Source: Anaerolineaceae bacterium
GTDB lineage: Bacteria > Chloroflexota > Anaerolineae > Aggregatilineales > Phototrophicaceae
Assembly: GCA_002702065.1 (NCBI GenBank)
Contig: NZXX01000010.1
Span: 1 to 64,000, forward strand
DNA: 64,000 nucleotides
Direction: 5' to 3'
A program made the translations under genes and the position numbers. The notes under the pieces are model-generated. The model was not told the origin of the DNA and did no database searches. It saw only the letters and a list, made by a program, of their open reading frames with translations. Of this stretch, positions 52,384 to 60,650 are shown piece by piece. The stretch's first letter is position 1. Every line of letters starts with the position of its first letter.

Positions 52384-53430
52384 CTACTCAATCGCCACGC
52401 GGTCGCCGTGAGAGAGCAGTGCTGCTTCGTAGATATTCATCACGTCGAGCGTGAAATTCAACGACCCGATCTCCGGTTGTTGCCCGTTGATCACATGATC
52501 GCAAAAGTATTTCATTTCGTTATACATGCCCTGCACGAACAACCCGCTGTTTTCGAGCGTGGCCAGCCGGTTTTGCGCTTCCCACACAATGGATCCGGTG
52601 TCCGTACCCGGCGGCACAAAGCTCGTCGTGCGGCTGTATTCAAACGGAATACCCCGGTGCCAGCTCACACGCGTGGTGTTATCAATAACGATGGACCCAT
52701 TTTTACCACTCAGACTGTAACGCTCGGTCGCGGCGGCATATCCCCCCCAGGCGCTAAAGTTCATGATCCCCAGTACGTCGTTGGCAAATTCCAGAATAAC
52801 GGCACCGCCGCCGTTCGGGGCGCGATGCGTGTAAACACCACTTGCCTTGCCACCCGCCCGAACCATAAAGGAAATCGGGTGAACCCCATTACCCAGCCAG
52901 TTGGTGAACTGCTGTTCTGCCAGCACGGCCTCACCGTCATCCGGGATGCTGGCGGGATACTCTGATGAGATGGTGGACAGGGGACCGAACGCCTCATTTG
53001 CTGCAAGTTCGCAGGCTTTGTCGGTCGCCGGCATAAAGGCTTTCTTGAAGCCGACCACGACGACCCGGTCACCAGCGTGGGCCATCATCTTCTTCACGTC
53101 AGCAGCCCGCATCGCCGGGGGCTTTTCCATCCATACATGCAGCCCGGCATCCAACGCTTCGATTGTCAACTGGGCGTGCAGCTTCGGCCCGACACACAGC
53201 AAGACAGCATCGAGGTCTTCCTGCGCATACATCGCTTGCGTGCTGGTGTAGACCTTGCTGACCCCGTATTCCTCGGCGGTGCGGCGAGCGATGGCTTCGT
53301 TCACGTCACAGATTGCTGTGAGACGCACTGGCAGATGATGCAGGGCCGGCAGCACATTGCGATAGGCATGCGAACCAACCCCTACGGCTGCAACTTTCAA
53401 GCGCTGATCAAATTCTCGCTGATAGACCAT
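52384..53430 (-). CDS. Gfo/Idh/MocA family oxidoreductase
   Basis: A 348-residue NAD(P)-dependent dehydrogenase: LKVAAVGVGSHAYRNVLPALHHLPVRLTAICD, WMEKPPAMRAADVKKMM (catalytic Lys) and a substrate domain with TNWLGNGVHPISFMVRAGGKASGVYTH. It lies 2 nt after the epimerase stop and 50 nt before the Tm-1-like gene, as a central step of the operon. Confidence 0.93.
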   Translation of the reverse strand: MVYQREFDQRLKVAAVGVGSHAYRNVLPALHHLPVRLTAICDVNEAIARRTAEEYGVSKVYTSTQAMYAQEDLDAVLLCVGPKLHAQLTIEALDAGLHVWMEKPPAMRAADVKKMMAHAGDRVVVVGFKKAFMPATDKACELAANEAFGPLSTISSEYPASIPDDGEAVLAEQQFTNWLGNGVHPISFMVRAGGKASGVYTHRAPNGGGAVILEFANDVLGIMNFSAWGGYAAATERYSLSGKNGSIVIDNTTRVSWHRGIPFEYSRTTSFVPPGTDTGSIVWEAQNRLATLENSGLFVQGMYNEMKYFCDHVINGQQPEIGSLNFTLDVMNIYEAALLSHGDRVAIE

Positions 53431-53432
53431 GA

Positions 53433-54314
53433 CTATTCGATCTCCTCGATGTGTTGCCGCAAAAACAGAATATCGCTCTCATAATCGGCCAGTGTGCCGT
53501 TGTAGCCGGGGTTGCGCTTGCCGTGTGAAGGATTGATGCAGACCACAGGGCTTACGCCGTCGCGCACGGCTGTACGCACGATTTCCACCACCGGCCATGT
53601 CGCATCCTCTAGACGGCTGGCCCAGCGATGCCCACCGGACTCACTATCTTCGCGACCGCCTTTGACATGCACCAGGCCGATGAGTGGCTTCAGTTGTTCG
53701 TAAACGTTTAGCGATGGGAAAGTCCCTTCCTCCCACAGGTTGGAGATGTCCCAGGTCAGCAGGGCCTTGTTCCCGCAGTCGAGCGCCTCGAAAAAGTCTA
53801 GAATCTCCTGTGGGTGAGAGAATATTGCGCCGCGCACCTCGTTTTCGATCACAACGTGGAAGCCCGCCGTACTCAGTCGCTCTATCGCATCACGATACAT
53901 CGGGATCAGCCAGGGATGCTGGTCGTTCAGATAATCCGTGCAGTTGTCGAAAGACTCGCGTTTGGATGACTTGGCAGACAGCAGACGCACGTTTTTAGGC
54001 TGAAAGATGGGCGCGGTTTGCAGGATGCGATCAAGCGCTGGCTCGAAGCGTGCCCTGAAAGCGTCCTCACCCTGTTCCAGATCATCATAGAAGATGCCGG
54101 TTGACAGGGTGTGCACGGTCAGGTTGCGGCGCTCGATTTCTCTGGTGGCCTGTTCCGCCTCCTGCGGCGAAAGCTGATCGACCGTCTTGTCGTAGATGGC
54201 ATCCTTCAAATCCAGGACTTTCAGGCCCCATGCAATGTGCTGGTCAAGGGCTTGTTCGAAATCCTGACCGGCCATCGAGTTGAGGATTGTGAGCTGTGTT
54301 CGGTCGCTCATCAC
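53433..54314 (-). CDS. Sugar phosphate isomerase/epimerase (xylose-isomerase-like TIM barrel)
   Basis: A 293-residue TIM barrel with the family motifs QALDQHIAWGLKVLDLKDAIY, HVVIENEVRGAIFS (metal Glu), ALLTWDISNLWEEG, LIGLVHVKGGRED and PVVCINPSHGKRNP. It overlaps the cupin stop by 4 nt (ATGA). It likely epimerises the same sugar that the next-gene dehydrogenase oxidises. Confidence 0.88.
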   Translation of the reverse strand: MMSDRTQLTILNSMAGQDFEQALDQHIAWGLKVLDLKDAIYDKTVDQLSPQEAEQATREIERRNLTVHTLSTGIFYDDLEQGEDAFRARFEPALDRILQTAPIFQPKNVRLLSAKSSKRESFDNCTDYLNDQHPWLIPMYRDAIERLSTAGFHVVIENEVRGAIFSHPQEILDFFEALDCGNKALLTWDISNLWEEGTFPSLNVYEQLKPLIGLVHVKGGREDSESGGHRWASRLEDATWPVVEIVRTAVRDGVSPVVCINPSHGKRNPGYNGTLADYESDILFLRQHIEEIE

Positions 54315-54712
54315 ATCTCCCCAACGGTCTGGCGATCCGCAGCTGTAAAGGCGATGATGAGCACCGCATTGCCACTGCCCACATTGCGTGCCTGATGCAG
54401 CATCCCACAGGGAATAGTGATGGTATCGCCTTCGTGCATCTCGACTTCTTCATTATCGATCCACGTGTGGCGAATCGTGCCCTGAATCACCGTCAGGATT
54501 TCATCACAATTGGGGTGATAATGCCGGGGGTTCTCCTGTTCGGGATAGAGAATGCAGCGTCCCAGCGTGAGATAATCTGAATTACCCAGGCTTTCCCCCG
54601 CAAACCAGGTCAACTGGCCCCAGTCCGCTTCCACATACTCCAGGTCCTGGCCTTTCACCAGCATGGGCCGTGCATTCTCGTCGTTTGGTGTTGCACCTTG
54701 ATGAACCGCCAT
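54311..54712 (-). CDS. Cupin-domain protein
   Basis: A 133-residue single-domain cupin: RHYHPNCDEILTVIQGTIRHTWIDNEEVEMHEGDTITIPCGMLHQARN. The His-x-His...Glu and later His fit the metal site. Small cupins in sugar operons act as epimerases, isomerases or ligand sensors. It couples to the epimerase by a 4-nt overlap. Confidence 0.9.
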   Translation of the reverse strand: MAVHQGATPNDENARPMLVKGQDLEYVEADWGQLTWFAGESLGNSDYLTLGRCILYPEQENPRHYHPNCDEILTVIQGTIRHTWIDNEEVEMHEGDTITIPCGMLHQARNVGSGNAVLIIAFTAADRQTVGEM

Positions 54713-54806
54713 CTAAATTCCTCCGGTATAGTAATTATGTGTTCGATGCTTTTCCAGAAATTGACACACAGAGTTGTTTATCGATTGAACAGATTGGCAG
54801 ACAGAA

Positions 54807-55643
54807 TCAGGCTTTCAGGCCCCCCTGCGTTAAACCTTCAATAAAGCGCCGTTGTAAAAACAGAAACAATACAACGATCGGCAAGATCATGATGACGGCC
54901 CCGGCGTTGGTTAAACCCCAGTCACGCGAATATCGTGTCTGGAAAGCAAACAGGCCCGTTGAAATTGGTTTGAGATCGGGGTTGTTTAAAAATGTCACCG
55001 CGAACAAAAATTCGTTCCACGAGCTTAAGCCCACGACAAGCGCAGCGGTCACGAAACCCGGCCACGACAGCGGCAGTATGATATGCCGCAGCACCTGCCA
55101 GTTGGTCGCCCCATCAATCCGCGCCGCCTCAACAAATTCTTCCGGCAGCGAAATCAAATAGGACCGCAGCAGGTAGGTGGCAAAGGGAGACGATAAGCCA
55201 CAGTAGATGATGATCAGACCCAGATGGGTGTTTAACAGGCTGAGGTCGCGCCACATGATAAACAGCGGCACGATAAACAACTGAGCCGGGACACTCGTCC
55301 CTACCAGGAAATAAAATGTCAGCAGGTCCGCCCCGCGTAACTTCAGGCGGGCCAGCGCATAGGCCCCTAACCCGGCCAGCACCAGCGTGCCGACAATGGT
55401 CCCGCCGGTGATGATGATGCTATTTTTGAGGATGGTCCCATAATTGCCGACTTCCCATGCCTCAATATAGTTTTCTACACGCCATACTCCCGGCACGCCG
55501 AGCGGGTTCGCGCCGATTTCAGCCGTGGTTTTGAACGAGTTCATCACCAGCGTCAGGATGGGCAGAAAGGCGACCAGGGCCAGAATTGTCAAAACAATGT
55601 GATTCGGGAGCGTCGATTGCTCTCGTCCAGCTTTCAACATCAT
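54807..55643 (-). CDS. Carbohydrate ABC transporter permease (MalG-type)
   Basis: A 278-residue permease with six membrane helices. The EAA loop is FVEAARIDGATNWQVLRHIILPLSWPGFV, which contacts the ATPase. The C-terminal RFIEGLTQGGLKA is typical of MalG/UgpE-type subunits. It pairs with the permease at 55735 and the solute-binding protein at 56744. No ATPase gene is in the operon, so a shared MsiK-type ATPase is probable. Confidence 0.95.
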   Translation of the reverse strand: MMLKAGREQSTLPNHIVLTILALVAFLPILTLVMNSFKTTAEIGANPLGVPGVWRVENYIEAWEVGNYGTILKNSIIITGGTIVGTLVLAGLGAYALARLKLRGADLLTFYFLVGTSVPAQLFIVPLFIMWRDLSLLNTHLGLIIIYCGLSSPFATYLLRSYLISLPEEFVEAARIDGATNWQVLRHIILPLSWPGFVTAALVVGLSSWNEFLFAVTFLNNPDLKPISTGLFAFQTRYSRDWGLTNAGAVIMILPIVVLFLFLQRRFIEGLTQGGLKA

Positions 55644-55734
55644 GTTATATCCATCAACTCGCTATAATTTTCGAATCAGATACCTTTTCCAAAGGCTGCT
55701 CTCAGGGTGCAAGCGGCCCTGGCTCCATCCGGGG

Positions 55735-56667
55735 TTAAATCTCCCAACCCCGTCGCCGCAGATAATAAAATGCGCATAACGGAACCGAGACCCACAATGC
55801 CAGCATCACGCCGATAGAGGCTGCATAGCCCACATCGAAATTCTGGAAGGCCTGCGTATACAGATAAGTCGCCATCACCTCGGATGCATGAGCAGGACCA
55901 CCCCCTGTTAAGATGTAGACATGATCAAAAACAAGTGTCGTACCAATGAAGATAATCAGAATGGTGAAGATCAGCGTAGGCCGAATACTGGGCAGGGTCA
56001 CGAAGCGGAACTGCTGGAAGCGCGATGCACCATCCAGCCGGGCGACTTCATAGAGTTCCTTGTCCACCTGCGACATAGCCGCGAGATAGATCACCACCAG
56101 AAAGCCCCACCAATGCCAGCCATCGACAAAGACAATGCCGTACAAAGCGGTGTCCCGGCGCCCGAAGATGGGGAAGTCCAAAAAGGTAATGCCGATATCC
56201 GCCAGTGCCGCGCCGATACCGTATTTGGGGTGGAGCAGGTAGCGCCATATCTGGGTATTGATGACGCTGGAAAACATATAGGGGATGAAGTAGATCAGAC
56301 GATAAATGACCTGACCTCGGGTAACGCCGGCCAAAAGGTAGGCCCCTAACAGGCCGAGCATGATCGGCAGCGTCAGAAACAGCGCTGTATAGATCACATT
56401 GTTGCTGAACGCCTTGAAAAATATGTCATCCTGAAACAATTTTTGAAAATTGGCCAGCCCGATCCAGTTGGCGTCTCCAACACCGCTCCAGTCGGTAAAG
56501 GCATACAGGATGCCCGTGACAGATGGGATGATAACCACGACGGCATTGACGATCAGGAGGGGCATGATGAATGCCCACCGGCCCAGGGGGCGGAGGAAAT
56601 GGAGCACGAACCACTGACCGACCGGTTGCGATTCAAAAAAGGCATTTACTTTGGTTGATTGAGCCAT
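55735..56667 (-). CDS. Carbohydrate ABC transporter permease (MalF-type)
   Basis: A 310-residue permease with six helices and the EAA loop LYEVARLDGASRFQQFRFVTLPSIRPTL. It is the MalF/UgpA-type partner of the permease encoded downstream. A stable hairpin lies between this gene and the binding-protein gene. Confidence 0.95.
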   Translation of the reverse strand: MAQSTKVNAFFESQPVGQWFVLHFLRPLGRWAFIMPLLIVNAVVVIIPSVTGILYAFTDWSGVGDANWIGLANFQKLFQDDIFFKAFSNNVIYTALFLTLPIMLGLLGAYLLAGVTRGQVIYRLIYFIPYMFSSVINTQIWRYLLHPKYGIGAALADIGITFLDFPIFGRRDTALYGIVFVDGWHWWGFLVVIYLAAMSQVDKELYEVARLDGASRFQQFRFVTLPSIRPTLIFTILIIFIGTTLVFDHVYILTGGGPAHASEVMATYLYTQAFQNFDVGYAASIGVMLALWVSVPLCAFYYLRRRGWEI

Positions 56668-56692
56668 CAGTATCTCTCGTTAAATCTGGCCG

Positions 56693-56720
56693 GTACAGGA
56701 GAGGGTAGGCTCTCCTGTAC
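56693..56720 (-). promoter_or_regulatory. Intercistronic hairpin after the solute-binding protein gene
   Basis: GTACAGGAGAG and CTCTCCTGTAC form a perfect 11-bp stem with a 6-nt loop and no U-tract. In ABC operons such a stem stabilises the upstream binding-protein message, so more of it is made than of the permeases. Confidence 0.7.
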
Positions 56721-56743
56721 ACGGTCGGTAGATCAGACTGGAG

Positions 56744-58078
56744 TTACGGAACCGGAATAGTGTTGCCACTGGCGAAGAGTTCGTCCCACACCGCCTGATG
56801 CGCAGCCAGATACTCTTCCAGCGGGGTCAGTTCTTCCCACACACTTTCGATCTCGACACGCAGGTGCGTGTTGGCCGGCCCCGGCCAGAATGTCCAGTTG
56901 GCATAGCCGTAGTTGCCTTCGCTGGTCGCCTGTGCAAACTGTGAATGGAAATCCTGAACGCGTGGGTCAATGCCTTCGGGGAAGTCTTCACGCGTAAAGT
57001 GGAGCGGCACCAGCCATTCAGAGAAGTTGAAGCCAGAGGAGATGCTCAGAACAACTTCCGGGTTACTGATCAGGTAATCAAGCACAACTGCGGCTTCGTC
57101 TTTATGCTCGGAGGCGGCGTTGATGGCCAGGGTTGAGCCGATTGCCAGCGGGTACACCGATGGGCGCGGGCTTTCGTTCATGTTGGGGATCGGTGCCCAG
57201 TTCCAGGCATCGGGGCTGTCCACAAAGTATTCCAGCACATTGTTGAAGCCCCACGTGCCCACGATAATCATGGCCGCTTCGCCGTTGACCAGTTCTGTCC
57301 AGTAATCGGCGCCTTCAAACTGATAGTAGTTCTCCAGCCCACCGGCCCACCATTGTTTTTCAGCGATGTCATCGTTAAACAGGGTGAACGCGTCGACGAA
57401 AACCTGATCCGTCCATTGTTTTTCGCCGGTGAGGGCAGCGCGCAGGTCGGCCTGCTCGACGTAGTTGTTCAGGTAGGCACTGATGAGATGGCCGTTGGCC
57501 CAGATAGCATCCCGGTTGCCATAGGAGAAGGGATGAATGCCCGCCTCAACCGCCGCGCTGGCCACTGCTTCCAGTTCCGCCCGGTTCGTGGGTACTTCCC
57601 AACCATGCTCTTCGAACAGTGCCTGGTTGTAGAACATCACGATGCTTTCATAGTTCAGGGGAACACTGTACAGCGTTCCATCGACGGTGCCGGTGGCATA
57701 CGCCCAGGGCTGCAATTCGTCTTCCCAGCCATACTGCTCGGCGTAGGAATCCAGCGGTTCCATGAAGCCACCCGCGATGTACTCAGCATTCCACGATGGC
57801 CCGAATGTCAAAAGCACGTCTGGCGCTGCGCCACCCAGAATGGCCGTCCGCAGCACGTCCTGCATACTTTCCTGACCGGTAATTTCCAGATTGATGTTGG
57901 GATGGGCTTCTTCAAACGGCTCGACCAGTGTGGCCTGAAGATGATCGAGCTCGTCCTGGGCGGTATTCTCGACCCACCAGGTAAGGGTCACGGGTTCATC
58001 CTGTGCCATCACCAGCACATTGCTTGTGACGAGGAGGATGGCACAAACAAGCGTAATCATACGAAGTTTTCTAAACAT
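56744..58078 (-). CDS. ABC transporter sugar-binding protein (family 1)
   Basis: A 444-residue protein with an N-terminal signal peptide (ITLVCAILLVTSNVLVMAQ). The mature part has LTWWVENTAQDELDHLQATLVEPFEEAHPNINLEI, GGAAPDVLLTFGPSW and YSVPLNYESIVMFYNQALFEEHGWEVP, matching family 1 carbohydrate-binding proteins. It captures the sugar outside the membrane for the two permeases. AGGAG lies 8 nt before the ATG. It is the first gene of the operon, divergent from the GntR gene. Confidence 0.95.
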   Translation of the reverse strand: MFRKLRMITLVCAILLVTSNVLVMAQDEPVTLTWWVENTAQDELDHLQATLVEPFEEAHPNINLEITGQESMQDVLRTAILGGAAPDVLLTFGPSWNAEYIAGGFMEPLDSYAEQYGWEDELQPWAYATGTVDGTLYSVPLNYESIVMFYNQALFEEHGWEVPTNRAELEAVASAAVEAGIHPFSYGNRDAIWANGHLISAYLNNYVEQADLRAALTGEKQWTDQVFVDAFTLFNDDIAEKQWWAGGLENYYQFEGADYWTELVNGEAAMIIVGTWGFNNVLEYFVDSPDAWNWAPIPNMNESPRPSVYPLAIGSTLAINAASEHKDEAAVVLDYLISNPEVVLSISSGFNFSEWLVPLHFTREDFPEGIDPRVQDFHSQFAQATSEGNYGYANWTFWPGPANTHLRVEIESVWEELTPLEEYLAAHQAVWDELFASGNTIPVP

Positions 58079-58263
58079 AGATTTACTCCTAAAAGTTAAT
58101 AACTCAATGTCGTATTTGATCGAGTTTTTGTCGCTGCGGTTTTCCTTTCGCCCAAACGACTTTCAAATTAAATATCAGGTCGGTTCATGTGTTCGCATGG
58201 CTGCTACACGGAAGCCAGCCGGATATGTTGATCGCCATGAACCAGAGGTCAATTGCGCGCATT

Positions 58264-58286
58264 ATACCATTTTTGTATTTGGTATA
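58264..58286. promoter_or_regulatory. Candidate GntR operator
   Basis: TATACCA (58264-58270) and TGGTATA (58280-58286) form an inverted repeat in the 305-nt divergent region. The second half contains GTATAC, close to the TnGTATACnA core of FCD-type GntR operators. The rest of the gap is AT-rich with no gene. Confidence 0.5.
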
Positions 58287-58340
58287 CAATATTGTGAATT
58301 TGAATATTGAGTATGGAATGGTATTCCAGAACTTGTGGTG

Positions 58341-58346
58341 TATAAT
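58341..58346 (+). promoter_or_regulatory. Candidate -10 box of the GntR gene
   Basis: TATAAT is 38 nt before the ATG and downstream of the candidate operator, so binding there could repress the gene. No clear -35 box. Confidence 0.45.
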
Positions 58347-58383
58347 AGTGTGATTATTAGTGATCAGCACACAACGATAAACT

Positions 58384-59055
58384 ATGCAGGCAATCAAGCG
58401 TTCCACTCTCAACCAGAAGACTTATAAGATATTGCTGGATATGTTGTTCTCAAGTGAGATTCCAATGGGCAGCCAACTTGAAGAACGCGAGTTATCCGAC
58501 AAGCTTGGGGTCAGCCGCACGCCCCTGCGCGACGCGATCTCTCAGCTTGTGCGGGAAGGCCTGGTCGAGTACCGGCCCTATCAAGGCAATTTTGTCAAAC
58601 ACTGGAATGCGAAGCAGGTGGAAGACCTGTACACGGTGCGTAAATCGCTGGAGATGCTGGCGATCCAACTCGCCATTCCCAAGCTCTCTAACGAGGATAT
58701 TGACGCGATAGCGGATATTCTGGAGCAGGCGCACAAGGCGTTAGAAGCGGATGATCTGGCGGCGTTTGGTGCGTGTGATTCGCAGTTCCATCAACTTATT
58801 ATTCACAAAACAGGCAACGAAACCCTCATCAATTCGCTGGAACGCCTATCCTTACAAATTCAGATGGTCCGTACCCTTGCCAATCGCGATCCATATGTGG
58901 TCAAGCGCACGAGCTACGAACGCCCGCGTATTCTCCAGGCCCTGCGCGACCGGGATAGCGAGCAAGCTGCTTTCCTGATGGGGGAGCACATCGAAGGGGT
59001 GAAGGAGTCGGTGGTGAATCAGATCAGAAGCGCGGAGAAGCCGCAAATCGTGTAG
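58384..59055 (+). CDS. GntR-family transcriptional regulator (FCD/FadR-like)
   Basis: A 223-residue regulator. The N-terminal winged helix has GSQLEERELSDKLGVSRTPLRDAISQLVREGLVEYRPYQGNFV. The C-terminal helical FCD domain (about 85-215) contains the metal-ligand pattern DSQFHQLIIHKTGN and a later His, and binds a sugar acid or similar effector. It is divergent from the sugar ABC operon and very likely its repressor. Confidence 0.95.
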   Translation: MQAIKRSTLNQKTYKILLDMLFSSEIPMGSQLEERELSDKLGVSRTPLRDAISQLVREGLVEYRPYQGNFVKHWNAKQVEDLYTVRKSLEMLAIQLAIPKLSNEDIDAIADILEQAHKALEADDLAAFGACDSQFHQLIIHKTGNETLINSLERLSLQIQMVRTLANRDPYVVKRTSYERPRILQALRDRDSEQAAFLMGEHIEGVKESVVNQIRSAEKPQIV

Positions 59056-59258
59056 GCGATGATCATGAGGCATAGTGCATAAGCAGTCCAGCATGATGCG
59101 CGTCTTGTGCCTTGAGGTGCAGTCCTTACCGAAATTGGTGAATTTCGAAAGTCAACACGTCCTCGATGAACTGCGCGCCCGGCCCCTTGGTGTGGCACAG
59201 CATGGGCGATCAATAACCGCATTCGCGTTATCCCCTAACCATACCATCAACTTAAAGC

Positions 59259-59292
59259 AACACGCCTCACGTTGGACAGGTGAGGCGCGTTT
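59259..59292. terminator. Hairpin between convergent GntR and cytochrome genes
   Basis: ACGCCTCAC and GTGAGGCGC form a stem of about 8 bp followed by GTTTG, placed between two convergent transcripts. The U-tract is poor. The rest of the 254-nt gap shows no gene. Confidence 0.5.
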
Positions 59293-59309
59293 GAATGTCG
59301 GCTTGGTTG

Positions 59310-59789
59310 TCACAGCGGTTTATTCGTTTCGGCCAGCGACAGCAGGAAGGCAACCAGATCGTCCAGCTCGTCGTCGGTGAATACCTTGCGGAAGTTCTTC
59401 GTCATCATGTCCTGGTAGCCTTCGACGAGATAAGCCGAGGGATCAATGATCGACTGGCGGATGTATTCACCGGCGGTCAGGTCTTCCACACGGGTCGCGG
59501 CACGTTCGCCCACGGTCAGCAGCCCCGGTCCAATCAGTCGTTCATCCGAATCAACCCGGTGGCAGGTCGCGCAGGCGATTCCGGCTTCTGGCTGAAATGT
59601 GGTGAACAGCGCGGCGCCGATTTGGGCATCACCTGCCGGTGTGGCGGTGACTGGTGGTGTCTCGGTGGGGGATAGGGCGGTAGCGGTTGGCGTCGGCGTT
59701 TGGCGAAGGGTCTGGGCGTTGCCGACCAGCCCACACAGCCCCATCACCCCCACAAATATCAGCAGTGCAGAAACGTTCAGGCGGCTCAT
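59310..59789 (-). CDS. Cytochrome c, single haem
   Basis: A 159-residue exported protein. After a signal segment (about 5-25) and a T/P-rich linker, it has IACATCHRVD, the CxxCH haem-attachment site, and a distal Met candidate in YQDMMTKNF. It is a class I cytochrome c, like the subunit II or electron carriers of aerobic respiratory chains. It overlaps the SCO gene by 4 nt. Confidence 0.93.
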   Translation of the reverse strand: MSRLNVSALLIFVGVMGLCGLVGNAQTLRQTPTPTATALSPTETPPVTATPAGDAQIGAALFTTFQPEAGIACATCHRVDSDERLIGPGLLTVGERAATRVEDLTAGEYIRQSIIDPSAYLVEGYQDMMTKNFRKVFTDDELDDLVAFLLSLAETNKPL

Positions 59790-60529
59790 GCTTCATGTTC
59801 CATCAGAACTTGCTGCACACCTGCGGCCAGCGTGTTACCCCGTGTCCCGACAAAGTACAACAGACGCAGGTAACCATCCGGGTCGATCAGGAAACTGGGC
59901 GAGGTGTGATTGACAAAGTAGTTGTCGCTTTCAATATTTTCCGTATGACCATGCTCGTGATCGTCGTGACCAGCTTCGGCTTCACTGTGATGATCCTCGA
60001 CGGTGACGGTGTTCGCCTCGAAAACCAGCCCATATTCCGCGCCGAGCGTGCGCAGGGCTTCTTCGCTGCCAGTCAGACCGATGAAATCTGCATCGAACTG
60101 CGCCAGGTACGCGGCGATCACGTCCGGCGTATCCCGTTTGCTATCCACACTGACGAAGACGAAGGCGACATCATCGGCTTGCGCGCCGAGTTCGCGCTTG
60201 GCCCGTTTGTATTCGGCCAGTGTGCCGGGGCAGACGTCGGGGCAGTTGGTGTAACCGAACAGCAGCAGCACGGCTTTGCCGCGAAAGTCGCTCAGGCTGA
60301 CCGCCTCGCCGGTATGGCTGGTCAAGGTGAAATCCTGAAGCTGGTGGGGTGGGTTGACCATCGCCGCACCGCCGGTGACTGCAGGCGCTTCCGGGGCGTC
60401 CGCCACAGTCTGGGGGCGGGGTGTGGTCAGCAAACGGCTGATCGCAAAACCGGTGATAAACACGGCGATGATCGCAACCGCGATGAGAAGATTGTTTAAG
60501 TTGTTACGGGAGGTTGTCTGGTTCAGCAT
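59786..60529 (-). CDS. SCO1/SenC family copper chaperone
   Basis: A 247-residue protein anchored by an N-terminal helix (about 13-34). The thioredoxin-like domain carries Cys96-x3-Cys100 (FGYTNCPDVCPG) and the later His in NHTSPSFLIDPDGY. SCO proteins deliver Cu to the CuA site of cytochrome oxidase. A His-rich loop (HHSEAEAGHDDHEHGHTEN) inserted before the final His may store copper. The ATG at 60529 follows GAGGAAA; the upstream frame is not supported. It is coupled to the cytochrome c gene. Confidence 0.93.
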   Translation of the reverse strand: MLNQTTSRNNLNNLLIAVAIIAVFITGFAISRLLTTPRPQTVADAPEAPAVTGGAAMVNPPHQLQDFTLTSHTGEAVSLSDFRGKAVLLLFGYTNCPDVCPGTLAEYKRAKRELGAQADDVAFVFVSVDSKRDTPDVIAAYLAQFDADFIGLTGSEEALRTLGAEYGLVFEANTVTVEDHHSEAEAGHDDHEHGHTENIESDNYFVNHTSPSFLIDPDGYLRLLYFVGTRGNTLAAGVQQVLMEHEA

Positions 60530-60608
60530 GATGGTTTCCTCACTTGTGCAAAGGCTGGCGCAAAGGCCATCCAGTTTTCTATTGGCTAAACTAGGCTTGT
60601 GAGTCGGT

Positions 60609-60637
60609 GTAGGGACGGCGATCAACACCGCCCCTAC
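60609..60637. repeat. Dispersed palindrome, family A (copy with one mismatch)
   Basis: GTAGGGACGG and CCGCCCCTAC are 10-nt arms with one mismatch and a 9-nt loop, between the SCO and cupredoxin genes. Confidence 0.75.
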
Positions 60638-60650
60638 GTTGCTTAGTGAC

